This document shows positions 8,732-15,952 of a stretch of DNA of 20,620 nucleotides, piece by piece. Made by a program: the position numbers and the translations under genes. This DNA comes from Pontiella desulfatans (GTDB taxonomy: Bacteria; Verrucomicrobiota; Kiritimatiellia; Kiritimatiellales; Pontiellaceae), in assembly GCA_029287275.1 (NCBI GenBank), contig JARFRL010000244.1, forward strand, positions 1-20,620. Reading direction: 5' to 3'. Every line of letters starts with the position of its first letter. Position 1 is the first letter of the stretch. The notes under the pieces were generated by a model, which worked only from the letters and a program-made list of their open reading frames with translations, was not told the origin of the DNA and did no database searches.

Positions 8732-10333
8732 TTACCGCACCAGCAGGCGAAGCACCGCGTTGAGCTTGTCGATTTCCAAGGCCTGGAAATCGCGCACGTC
8801 CTCCTCGCGGACGAGCCGAAGATAACGCGTGGCGAGCAGGAAGAGCGCCAGATAGATCGCGGCCACGACGAACAGAAGCAGAATGTTGAGCGGCTGATTC
8901 TCGAAGCGTTCGAACAGCCCGATCCGCGACGTGATCCACCACAGGCCACCGGCGATCCCGAACAGCGCCCAGCCGACGCGCGCGAAAAACCAGAAGGGAA
9001 AGAAAACCCCGCCGAGAATGTCGCGCACGACCCAAAGCCGGAACGGAATCGTTAGCGCGAACGTTCCGACCACCGCGCCGATGCCGCCCCAAATTCCGAG
9101 CCCGAGGCGAACGATCAGCAACCAGTCGAGAAACAGGTTCACCACGATCTGCAGCACCAGCGTCGGCACCATGTTCATCACTTTCTCCTTCGCCTTGATC
9201 GCGGCGGAAAGCGGCATGGAAATCAGGGGCAGCAACAACACCAGGCAAAACGCGGACGCGGCCCGGCCCGCCAGCGCCATTTCGCCATTATAGATGATGT
9301 GATAGGCCCGCGGCGCGAAGAACGCGCCGAGCACGCCCACCGGCATCGAGACCATCATCAAGAGTTTGTAGTAGGAGTTGATGAGTCGGCCGAGACAAGC
9401 GCGATCCCTGATGTAGGCCTCCGCGAACGCGGCGGTAAACAACGGCAACAGCGCCAGCGGAATGAAGGTGACCGCCGTGTAGGGCAGCGTGTAGCCGAGG
9501 TCGTACATGCCCGCGAGCGTCGTTCCGCCCACCGCGGCGAGAAAGAACACCTCGGAATATTTGAACATCATGACGCGCAGAATCGTGCTGAGCATCACCG
9601 TCCCGGAGAAGGAGAGCGCGCGGCGCTTGCCGATGCCGAACTCGTCGGTCGACCAGGGCAGCGAGCGCACGTACCGAATCAGCAGCGCCGCGCCGATCAG
9701 ATAAACCACGCCGATGGAGAGCATCTGCGCGAGCAAGGCGGACTCGACCTCCGGCGAAACCTTGAGCCAGACAAACAGCCCGATGAACCAAATCAGCCCA
9801 TGCGCGACGGAAAGCAGCGCGATGACGCGCGTCTTGAAAACGGAGGTGAACACGTTGCCGATGAAATCCTTGAGCAGCAACAGCGCGGTCAGTCCGCAGG
9901 CGAGCTTGAGGTAAAAGTCGAAACGCGCCACGTGCTCGGCCTTGAACAGGCGCTGCAGCGGATCGCTCGCGCATAGCAGGAGAAGGGTCAGGCCGCACAC
10001 CGCCGCGAGCTGCAACAGCGCGGATTTCCGCAGGAACATGACGAGGCCCTTGCGGTTTTTCCGAGCGGCGAGTTCCGGGACGTACCGCGTCAGCGCCGCG
10101 CCGAGCCCGAGACCGCACAAGACGACGAAATACGACGCGAGGTTGAGCATCACGCTGTACACGCCGTACTTTTCCTTGCCCAGCCCGTTGACGATGAGCA
10201 CGCTCACGCCGAAATAGATGAAGAAAAGCAACAGCTTGCCGAACAGCATCCAGGGAACGCCGCTGACCGCCTCGCGGGAAAAGAAGCCCCCATCCCCTGC
10301 CTGAGACTGATCGTTGTGGGAATGCTCGCTCAT
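8732..10333 (-). CDS. Polysaccharide flippase, MOP superfamily (Wzx-like)
   Basis: A 533-residue polytopic membrane protein with about 12-14 hydrophobic helices spread over its length. It has an N-terminal cytosolic stretch followed by a first helix beginning VPWMLFGKLLLFFIYFG, and the characteristic GLGKEKYGVYSVMLNLASYFVVLCGLGLGAAL region of the RfbX/Wzx family. Family members flip undecaprenyl-linked glycans (O-antigen, exopolysaccharide) across the inner membrane. No glycosyltransferase or polymerase sits next to it in this window. It lies downstream of parB and the M48 protease on the same strand, with a 26-base gap after the protease, so it is probably co-transcribed. The start ATG at 10333 has only a weak AAGGG upstream. 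It could instead be a MurJ-type or teichuronic-type exporter of the same superfamily; the substrate cannot be read from sequence. Confidence 0.88.
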   Translation of the reverse strand: MSEHSHNDQSQAGDGGFFSREAVSGVPWMLFGKLLLFFIYFGVSVLIVNGLGKEKYGVYSVMLNLASYFVVLCGLGLGAALTRYVPELAARKNRKGLVMFLRKSALLQLAAVCGLTLLLLCASDPLQRLFKAEHVARFDFYLKLACGLTALLLLKDFIGNVFTSVFKTRVIALLSVAHGLIWFIGLFVWLKVSPEVESALLAQMLSIGVVYLIGAALLIRYVRSLPWSTDEFGIGKRRALSFSGTVMLSTILRVMMFKYSEVFFLAAVGGTTLAGMYDLGYTLPYTAVTFIPLALLPLFTAAFAEAYIRDRACLGRLINSYYKLLMMVSMPVGVLGAFFAPRAYHIIYNGEMALAGRAASAFCLVLLLPLISMPLSAAIKAKEKVMNMVPTLVLQIVVNLFLDWLLIVRLGLGIWGGIGAVVGTFALTIPFRLWVVRDILGGVFFPFWFFARVGWALFGIAGGLWWITSRIGLFERFENQPLNILLLFVVAAIYLALFLLATRYLRLVREEDVRDFQALEIDKLNAVLRLLVR

Positions 10334-10359
10334 GAAACCCTTTGTCTATCGGCCGGCGG

Positions 10360-11478
10360 TCAGGTCTTGCGGGCGCGCTCGATGCGCCGCGCCATCGAGG
10401 GATGGCTATGCAGTAGAAACTCGACCCACGCGGCGGGCTCTTTGTTCGAAAGGTTTTGGTCCGCCAGCTTCTCGAACGCCGAAACCAAAGCGTCGGGCGA
10501 GCCCAGCTTTTCGATAGCGTAGGCGTCGGCGGCGAACTCGCGGCGCCGCGAATGCAGGTTGGCGAAGGGCATCGAAACCAGGGAAAAAACGAACAGGCTG
10601 AAAATGAAGATCGGCGCGGCGCCGATGTCGTAAATCGCGGGGATGTCGAAAAATCCGGTGAGCCACGTCAGGCAATGATGGGCCACGAAAAAGCCGAGCA
10701 GCGCCAGCAGCGAGCTCGTCACCATCAGGCGCGCCGTGTCGCGGTTTTTATAATGCCCGATCTCGTGCGCGAGGATCGCGAGAATTTCCTCCCGCGAGTA
10801 GCCCGTGAGCAGCGTGTCGCCCAGAATGATTCGCTTGGTTTTTCCAAACCCCGTGAACGCGGCGTTGGCGGTCGAGGTTCTTTCCTCGAGGCCCCATTTG
10901 AAGACGCCGACCACCTTGATGCCCGCGTCTTCCATCATGGCCTTCACCGCGGAGGTCAGTTCGCCTTCCTCCAGCGGTTCGAACTTGTGGAAAAGCGGCA
11001 TGATCACGACGGGCGCGAGGGTGGAAATCACGACGGCGAACAGGATGTAGAAGGCCGCGGCCGCGATCCACCAGCCGTTCGGCAGGAACCGCAACAGGGC
11101 GTAAATCACGGAAAAGAGGACCGTGGCGAGCGCGAGATCGATGAGCAAGGATTTAATGAAATCCGCCAACCAATCGCCGAAGGTTTCGTTCGAAAGGTCG
11201 TAGTGACGCTCGAGCACGTGGCCGCTGTAGTACGAGAACGGCATCATGAACGCCGCGAAGCCGAAGATGGAAACCGCGGTGTACGCGGCGTTGACGAGCC
11301 ACCACGCGCTTTCACCAAAACGACTCGCGAGCCCGTTGGCCAGCGCGGCGGAGGCGCCGGAAAACTGGTAGACGGCCAGCAACGCGCCGAGCACCAGGAT
11401 CTGAAGGAGAAACAGGCGGTTGTGAATCGCGTCGTATTCCTTCGCCAGCGCCTCGCGGTTTGTGGTGTGTTCACCCAT
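10360..11478 (-). CDS. M48 family metallopeptidase, Ste24/CAAX protease 1-like
   Basis: A 372-residue integral-membrane zinc protease. The active site is HEIGH (His238, Glu239, His242) within LAHEIGHYKNRD, with the third zinc ligand Glu314 in REFAADAYA. Several transmembrane helices flank the catalytic region, as in Ste24: about residues 22-50, 58-83, 108-130, 135-160, 252-272 and 286-305. The N-proximal PFSYYSGHVLERHYDLS and the internal FKWGLEERTSTANAAFTGFGKTKRI are typical of the Ste24 group. Bacterial relatives are thought to handle membrane-protein quality control, as HtpX and YhfN-type proteins do. CAAX prenylation is not expected in bacteria. The start lies two bases after the parB stop, so expression is likely coupled. 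All catalytic residues are present. Confidence 0.93.
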   Translation of the reverse strand: MGEHTTNREALAKEYDAIHNRLFLLQILVLGALLAVYQFSGASAALANGLASRFGESAWWLVNAAYTAVSIFGFAAFMMPFSYYSGHVLERHYDLSNETFGDWLADFIKSLLIDLALATVLFSVIYALLRFLPNGWWIAAAAFYILFAVVISTLAPVVIMPLFHKFEPLEEGELTSAVKAMMEDAGIKVVGVFKWGLEERTSTANAAFTGFGKTKRIILGDTLLTGYSREEILAILAHEIGHYKNRDTARLMVTSSLLALLGFFVAHHCLTWLTGFFDIPAIYDIGAAPIFIFSLFVFSLVSMPFANLHSRRREFAADAYAIEKLGSPDALVSAFEKLADQNLSNKEPAAWVEFLLHSHPSMARRIERARKT

Positions 11479-11480
11479 GG

Positions 11481-12419
11481 TTACAGATCGGTCACGTATC
11501 CCATGATGGTCAGCAGGCGATCGAGCTCGTCGTTGTCGTGATAATCGATCTCGAGCGAGCCCTTGACCTTGCGACCGTTGGTGAGCGTTTTCGACGGCGC
11601 GATGCGCACGCTGGTTCCCAGGAACTGGCGCAGCTCGTCCGTGAGGGTTTGCAGGTAGTCGCCGGGCAGATCCGATTTTTCGGCCCGCGGTTTTTTCGGC
11701 GGCGAGGTCAGCTTCTTGACCAGCTTCTCCAAGGCGCGGACGGACATGCCATCTTTGATCGTCTTTTTGGCGAGGACGGCGCGCTCTTTTTCGCTATCCA
11801 GCGAGAGCAGCACCTTCGCGTGCCCGACCGAGAGCAGCCCTTCGGCGACGTATTTGCGGATCGCGTCGGGCAATTCCAGCAAACGCAGCGCGTTGGCCAC
11901 GGAGGCGCGGGCCTTGCCGACCCGTTCCGCGACCTTTTCCTGCGTGAGATTGAACTTTTTCTGAAGCAGCGCGTAGCCCTCGGCCTCTTCGATCGGATTG
12001 AGATCCTCGCGTTGGAGGTTCTCGATCAGCGCGATTTCAAGCGCCTTTTCGTCGGTCGCTTCGATCACGACGACGGGAACCGATTTAAGCATTGCGGCGC
12101 GGGCGGCGCGCAGGCGGCGCTCGCCGGCGATCAGCTCGAATTTGGAGCCGATCCCGCGCACCAGCAAGGGTTGCAGCACGCCGTGAACCTTGACGGACTC
12201 GACCAGCTCCGTCAGCGCCTCGGAATCAAACACTGAACGAGGTTGCCAAGGGCTCGCGACGACCTTGGCCACGGCGACTTCCCGCGGGCCTCCCGTTTCG
12301 GGGGCCGCGGCGACAACCTTCACCGACGCTTTCTTCGTGGTGGCCGCCGTCTTCGCGGAGGTTCCGTCCTTAATCAACGCGTCCAGTCCGCGGCCCATCG
12401 CCTGTCTCTTTCCCGCCAT
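11481..12419 (-). CDS. parB: ParB/Spo0J family chromosome-partitioning protein
   Basis: ParB binds parS sites near the origin, slides as a CTP-gated clamp, and works with the ATPase ParA to segregate chromosomes. The 312-residue protein has the N-terminal ParA-contact motif GRGLDALI (residues 9-16), the CTP-binding GERRLRAARAA (99-109) and ENLQREDLNPIEEA (133-146), a helix-turn-helix around residues 158-183 (LTQEKVAERVGKARASVANALRLL), and a C-terminal dimerisation domain with the DYHDNDELDRLL end. An Ala/Lys-rich linker occupies residues 20-45. GAGG stands about eight bases before the ATG. Unusually, no parA lies upstream; the nearest gene there is an unrelated membrane protein. No parS-like 16-mer was noticed. 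It heads a likely operon with the M48 protease and the flippase. Confidence 0.95.
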   Translation of the reverse strand: MAGKRQAMGRGLDALIKDGTSAKTAATTKKASVKVVAAAPETGGPREVAVAKVVASPWQPRSVFDSEALTELVESVKVHGVLQPLLVRGIGSKFELIAGERRLRAARAAMLKSVPVVVIEATDEKALEIALIENLQREDLNPIEEAEGYALLQKKFNLTQEKVAERVGKARASVANALRLLELPDAIRKYVAEGLLSVGHAKVLLSLDSEKERAVLAKKTIKDGMSVRALEKLVKKLTSPPKKPRAEKSDLPGDYLQTLTDELRQFLGTSVRIAPSKTLTNGRKVKGSLEIDYHDNDELDRLLTIMGYVTDL

Positions 12420-12470
12420 AAATACGTCCTCGTCTAAAAATCTCTAAAACCGCCGAATAATCCGTCCAAA

Positions 12471-12518
12471 CCTCGCGAAATGAAAGGCTAATCCACTTTC
12501 AATAGCCGAAAAGCGAGG
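12471..12518 (-). repeat. Nested inverted repeat between membrane-protein gene and parB
   Basis: An outer pair CCTCGC/GCGAGG (12471-12476 with 12513-12518) encloses an inner pair GGCTA/TAGCC (12486-12490 with 12503-12507), with A/T-rich asymmetric internal loops. On the minus strand the inner hairpin is followed by TTTCATTTC. It could therefore be a weak terminator for the membrane-protein gene that stops at 12528, or an operator for parB. Confidence 0.35.
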
Positions 12519-12527
12519 GAAACGCGC

Positions 12528-13604
12528 CTAATCGTCGAGCCGCATGCGCGGCCCCTTTGGTTTTTCCGGAAGCGCGGCGTCCTCTTCGGCCTTGCGGCCC
12601 GCGTAGGATTTGACCTCGGCGTGGTCCTTCTCCGGATGGAAACAATCCCGCGCCCAAACAAGATAGACGCAAACCATGACCCCCCAGACGCACGTGGCCA
12701 ACGTGAGCGCGGCGGGGCTGACCGCCTCGATTCGCTCCCATTTTTCAACCAGTTCGGGCGCGTAGCCCATGTGCGTGAACAAGTCGGCCAACTCCATTTC
12801 AGCGAAGGTCAGCATCATGGAGGTCGAGGTGATCAGCACGAGCGCGTACGCGCCCCACCACGCGTGGATTTTCCGCGTGAACGCCCCCCAACCCACGTAG
12901 CCAAACGCCACGGAAATCAGCGCGATGACGACCATGCCCTCGCCGCCGCTGAGAATCCGCCCGAACACGAAGACGACATGATTCGTGGGCGCGCACCAAA
13001 CCAGCGAAAAACAGCCCATCGCGCAAATGAAGCCCATCGCCAACAGCGGCAAGGGCACGCGGTCCGTCCAGCATGGGTTTGGGTTGCGACGCTCGCAGGT
13101 CGCCTTCACGCCGCGGAGATTGTAGAAGCCCACCGCGATCATGGGGAAAACAACCTGCAGCGCGATCAAGGCGCCAATCACGAAATAGAGCTCGCCCAGC
13201 GCGAGCATCGGCGACACGCCGTTTTCAGTCAGCAAATCGAGCACTTCGGGGAGAACATGCAACGTCAACGCGAGAAACAACGTCCCGAAAAAGATCGTCA
13301 TCCACGCGCCGATCAAAACGAGCGCCCGCGCCCAGCGACGGGCCTTGACGCTACCGAGTCCCACCACGATGAACCAGCCGGTCAGGTAGAACAAGAACCC
13401 CATGCACATCCACAAGTGCGACGGGTTCATGCCGCCCAGACCGGCCGACGCGACGCCGATCAGCAAGAGCATGGCCAACGAAAAGCTCAAAAACCCCAGC
13501 GCGATTTCCACCGCGCCAGCCACCACGAGTCCCGTGGAACGGTCCTTTTCCGGATCGCCTTCGAGCCAGACCCACTCGCGCGCCCTTATTAAAAATTTGT
13601 TCAT
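12528..13604 (-). CDS. Multipass membrane protein of unknown function
   Basis: I do not recognise this family. The 358-residue protein (from ATG 13604) opens with a short amphipathic MNKFLIRAREWVWLEGDPEKD, then has about eight to nine hydrophobic helices, including AGAVEIALGFLSFSLAMLLL, a Trp/Phe-rich helix LWMCMGFLFYLTGWFIVVG, and several later helices between loops. It ends in a charged tail of about 35 residues rich in Lys, Glu and Asp (from DCFHPEKDHAE), expected in the cytosol. A GTG at 13637 would add 11 residues with a GAGG three bases upstream, which is too close; the ATG has only a poor site, so the start is uncertain. No catalytic motif is apparent. It stands divergent from the outer-membrane protein gene and upstream of parB, with an inverted repeat after its stop. 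A transport or sensing role would be a guess. Confidence 0.75.
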   Translation of the reverse strand: MNKFLIRAREWVWLEGDPEKDRSTGLVVAGAVEIALGFLSFSLAMLLLIGVASAGLGGMNPSHLWMCMGFLFYLTGWFIVVGLGSVKARRWARALVLIGAWMTIFFGTLFLALTLHVLPEVLDLLTENGVSPMLALGELYFVIGALIALQVVFPMIAVGFYNLRGVKATCERRNPNPCWTDRVPLPLLAMGFICAMGCFSLVWCAPTNHVVFVFGRILSGGEGMVVIALISVAFGYVGWGAFTRKIHAWWGAYALVLITSTSMMLTFAEMELADLFTHMGYAPELVEKWERIEAVSPAALTLATCVWGVMVCVYLVWARDCFHPEKDHAEVKSYAGRKAEEDAALPEKPKGPRMRLDD

Positions 13605-13757
13605 GGAGTTGACGGAGTCTACACAAAGATCTTTCACCGCCTCAAGTCGATACCCGCTCTTTAGCCGCGACCGGTCGAAGCCGCGTTCTCAAGCATTTGT
13701 CTGGCGGCGCGGTTCGCCTTTCTTTATTCTGCTCCCTCAATCTAACGGAGGATGCCC

Positions 13758-14225
13758 ATGAAACGCACAACCATCGCCACGCTGCTTCTCGCCGCGGCCT
13801 TGATCCCGATCGCCGCGCGCGCCGACACCAGCCTGACCGGCTACGGAACCTACTGGGAAGCCGATTCAACCGGAAAAGGACTCGGCGTCCGGCTCAAGAA
13901 AACCTTTTTGGGGTTCGGCGCCGTTGAAGGCCGCGGCGGCTATGTTTCCTTCGACGACATCGACACCGAGCTCATTCCGCTCGACGTGTCCATCAACCTG
14001 CGCCTGCCCTTCATGATCTCGCCCTACGCCGGCGTCGGCGCGGCCTATTACCTCACGAGTTCCGACCTCCCGGGGTTGGACAACACCTCGGGCTACTTCG
14101 GGCAGATCGGCGTCGAGGCGACGTTCGTGTGGATCGGCGCGATGGCCGAAGTTCGCTTTCACGACCTCGAGGGGAGCTATTTCGACGGAAATTCCTACAA
14201 CCTCGGCGTGCTGATTAAATGGTGA
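13758..14225 (+). CDS. Small outer-membrane beta-barrel protein
   Basis: A 155-residue exported protein. The start KRTTIATLLLAAALIPIAARA is a clear Sec signal peptide with cleavage expected after ARA, giving a mature chain from DTSLTGYG. The mature part is made of alternating hydrophobic/polar strands with glycines and aromatic residues (VEGRGGYVSF, ISPYAGVGAAYYL, GYFGQIGVEATFVW, AMAEVRFHDL, NSYNLGVLIKW) and ends in an aromatic residue, as barrel proteins do. About eight strands fit, like OmpA/OmpW-type small barrels. ATG 13758 is favoured over 13752 because GGAGG (13747-13751) is then six bases away. The stop overlaps the glutaredoxin start (ATGGTGA), so the two genes are translationally coupled. 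The family beyond beta-barrel is not resolved. Confidence 0.82.
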   Translation: MKRTTIATLLLAAALIPIAARADTSLTGYGTYWEADSTGKGLGVRLKKTFLGFGAVEGRGGYVSFDDIDTELIPLDVSINLRLPFMISPYAGVGAAYYLTSSDLPGLDNTSGYFGQIGVEATFVWIGAMAEVRFHDLEGSYFDGNSYNLGVLIKW

Positions 14226-14518
14226 GCCAACCCAAGGTCGACATCTACCATTCCAAAGTCTGCGGCCTCTGCGCGAAGGCGATCGATTTCCTGCACCGCC
14301 GCGGCGTCAGCTTCACGGCCCACGCGGTCGCGTACGACGCGGCGGCCGACGAATTCGTCGATTCCACGACCACGCGGGAAATGATTCGCCGCTGCGGCGC
14401 TCCAGTCGACTTCGTGCCCCAAATCTTCATCGGGGAGCGTCATGTCGGCGGCTGGCGAAAACTGGAGGCGATGATTGAGTCCGGCGAGATCGACGCGCTA
14501 CTGCCCGAAGGTGGCTAG
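14219..14518 (+). CDS. Glutaredoxin-like thiol oxidoreductase
   Basis: A 99-residue thioredoxin-fold protein. It has an early strand VDIYHSKVCGLCAKAIDFL with a C-x-x-C pair (Cys15/Cys18, sequence CGLC), the cis-proline segment VDFVPQIFIGERHVGGW (Pro67 and the Gly-Gly pair near 77-78 that bind glutathione in relatives) and a C-terminal helix KLEAMIESGEIDALL. Classical glutaredoxins use CPYC; here CGLC replaces it. Such proteins reduce disulfides or glutathione mixed disulfides in the cytoplasm. It has no signal peptide although it is coupled to an outer-membrane protein by a 7-base overlap, so the partners need not act together. Its end overlaps the convergent macrodomain gene by 21 bases. Confidence 0.85.
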   Translation: MVSQPKVDIYHSKVCGLCAKAIDFLHRRGVSFTAHAVAYDAAADEFVDSTTTREMIRRCGAPVDFVPQIFIGERHVGGWRKLEAMIESGEIDALLPEGG

Positions 14519-15019
14519 CACCTTTTGGTAGACCTCGAGATCCTCGTCGGAAAAGCAGACGCAGTAGACCTGCTTCACGCGGCTGCCCTCGTCCAACGCG
14601 CGGAAAATCTCGCTCAGCGCGATGCCGCACGCCCGTTCCAAAGGGAAGCCAAACGCGCCCGTTCCGACGCACGGAAACGCGATCGAATCAATCCGGTGCT
14701 CCTCGGCCAACGCCATCGCGGTCCGATAGCAGGAGGCCAGCGCCTCGTCCTCGCCCTGCTCGCCGCCGCGCCACACCGGACCCACCGCGTGAATCACGAA
14801 CCGCGCCGGCAGGTCATAGCCTTCCGTCAGCTTCGCGAATCCGGTCGGGCAACCGCCCGCCATCGCGCACTCGGCTCTCAGCCGCGGTCCGGACGCCCGA
14901 TGAATCGCGCCGTCCACGCCTCCGCCGCCTAGCAGCGTTTCGTTCGCCGCGTTGACGATCGCGTCGACCTTAAGCGCCGTGATATCGCCTTTGATTATCT
15001 CAACCATCTCGTCTAGCAT
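14498..15019 (-). CDS. Macrodomain protein, O-acetyl-ADP-ribose deacetylase-like
   Basis: A 173-residue stand-alone macrodomain of the YmdB/MacroD type, which binds ADP-ribose and removes acetyl, ADP-ribosyl or phosphate groups from it. The start IIKGDITALKVDAIVNAANETLLGGGGVDGAIH (residues 8-40) carries the adenine-binding Asp12, the catalytic-site Asn pair (AIVNAANE) and the glycine-rich GGGGVDGAIH loop. The second loop VGTGAFGFPLERA (118-130) and the earlier VIHAVGPVW are also present. This matches an active enzyme. A second ATG at 15007 is possible, but its Shine-Dalgarno would be too near. It overlaps the convergent glutaredoxin by 21 bases and is divergent from thpR, with only 27 bases between starts. 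The pair may share a promoter and a pathway (see findings). A toxin-antitoxin or phage-defence role is less likely without an ADP-ribosyltransferase nearby. Confidence 0.93.
   Translation of the reverse strand: MLDEMVEIIKGDITALKVDAIVNAANETLLGGGGVDGAIHRASGPRLRAECAMAGGCPTGFAKLTEGYDLPARFVIHAVGPVWRGGEQGEDEALASCYRTAMALAEEHRIDSIAFPCVGTGAFGFPLERACGIALSEIFRALDEGSRVKQVYCVCFSDEDLEVYQKVLATFGQ
14508..14526 (+). terminator. Weak bidirectional hairpin at convergent gene ends
   Basis: AAGGTG (14508-14513) pairs with CACCTT (14519-14524) around a 5-base loop and is followed by two further T residues on the plus strand. It overlaps the glutaredoxin stop (14516-14518) and lies inside the last codons of the convergent macrodomain gene. 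The stem is short and the T run brief, so termination is only plausible. Confidence 0.3.
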
Positions 15020-15046
15020 AATGGTTCACGTTGGAAAGGTTTACAA

Positions 15047-15610
15047 ATGCAAAAAACGAGGGCGTTCATCGCCATACCCGTCGAAGGAGAGGTCCGCGCC
15101 GCGCTAACGGAGCTTCAGGCCCGACTGAAAAACCCCGCCGCGAACATCCGCTGGATGAATCCAGACGCCCTCCATCTCACGCTGGCGTTTTTAGGCGACA
15201 TCCCCGCGGAGAAAACGCCAGCGCTGGGCGCGGCGCTGGATGAAAACGTCAGCCACCTGAAAAGCTTTCCCTTGCGAATTCAAGGGGTCGGCGTGTTCGG
15301 ACGGCGCGACAAGCCCGGCGTGGTCTGGGCCGGCGTCGCGGAAAACCCGGATCTGCTGACGCTTCGCGAACGCGTCGCGCGAGCCGTCGCGGCCGCGAAC
15401 ATTCCCTTCGCCGCGCGTCGATTCCGCCCGCATCTGACGCTGGGTCGCTTCAAAACGCCGGAACGCGCCACGCCGATTTTTCCGGCGATGGAAAAGGAAA
15501 ACGACGCGGTTTACGGAGAAATCCGCGTCGAGGCCGTCGAGCTGTTCAAAAGCGAGCTCAAACCCGCCGGAGCGGAGCACACATCGCTTCATCGAGCGGC
15601 CTTGGTCTAG
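15047..15610 (+). CDS. thpR: RNA 2',3'-cyclic phosphodiesterase (2H family)
   Basis: ThpR (formerly LigT) opens 2',3'-cyclic phosphates on RNA ends to 2'-phosphates. The 187-residue protein has the two catalytic HxTx motifs of the 2H superfamily: HLTL at residues 43-46 within DALHLTLAFLG and HLTL at residues 129-132 within FRPHLTLGRFK. It has the family start RAFIAIPV and a final strand VELFKSELKPAGAEHTSLHR typical of ThpR. Its length is standard. GGAAAGG precedes the ATG. It is divergent from the macrodomain gene, and its end overlaps by four bases the convergent MIF-like gene. Both catalytic histidines are present, so activity is expected. Confidence 0.94.
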   Translation: MQKTRAFIAIPVEGEVRAALTELQARLKNPAANIRWMNPDALHLTLAFLGDIPAEKTPALGAALDENVSHLKSFPLRIQGVGVFGRRDKPGVVWAGVAENPDLLTLRERVARAVAAANIPFAARRFRPHLTLGRFKTPERATPIFPAMEKENDAVYGEIRVEAVELFKSELKPAGAEHTSLHRAALV

Positions 15611-15942
15611 TCGAACAGCGATCCGTTCCATCCCCAATGATCCCGCTCGAGGGACTGAAACGTCACGTAGACGCGGTCGCCGGGAATTCCGAGATGATCG
15701 TTGAGCAGCACGCAGATTTTCATGGTGAGTTCATGATTCACCACGCGGTTGAGACCTCCGAGACTTTTGATCTCGGCGAAGGCCGCGTCGCCCGGCGCGC
15801 CCGACATCAGCATGTCGGCCTTTTCCGCGGCGACCATCACGTATTGCTCGGGTTTCCCGATCGTCTCCGCGACGACGGTTGAAAGTTCCTTCAGCAGTTC
15901 GTCGGGAATTTCCTTGGCGCATTTCAGGCTCAGCATCGGCAT
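15607..15942 (-). CDS. MIF-like tautomerase superfamily protein
   Basis: A 111-residue member of the macrophage migration inhibitory factor/phenylpyruvate tautomerase family. The key catalytic Pro is present at residue 2 (MPML) and becomes N-terminal after Met removal. Other family features are EIPDELLKELSTVVAETIGKPE, VMVAAEKADML, and the diagnostic AFAEIKSLGGLN (about 54-65). Bacterial members act as keto-enol tautomerases of phenylpyruvate-like compounds, with variable physiology. AAGGAG precedes the ATG. It is the last of seven minus-strand genes and overlaps thpR by four bases at the 3' end. It lies ten bases after the upstream metallopeptidase-like lipoprotein, so it is likely co-transcribed. 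A real function in this envelope operon is not known. Confidence 0.9.
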   Translation of the reverse strand: MPMLSLKCAKEIPDELLKELSTVVAETIGKPEQYVMVAAEKADMLMSGAPGDAAFAEIKSLGGLNRVVNHELTMKICVLLNDHLGIPGDRVYVTFQSLERDHWGWNGSLFD

Positions 15943-15952
15943 GGCGATCTCC

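Noticed and set aside
10456..11541. Long plus-strand frame opposite the M48 protease
   Set aside because: Composition is rich in Arg, Glu, Gly and Gln as expected for an antisense shadow; the minus frame has complete zinc motifs.
11481..12527. parS site near parB
   Set aside because: No 16-base match to the TGTTTCACGTGAAACA-type consensus was noticed.
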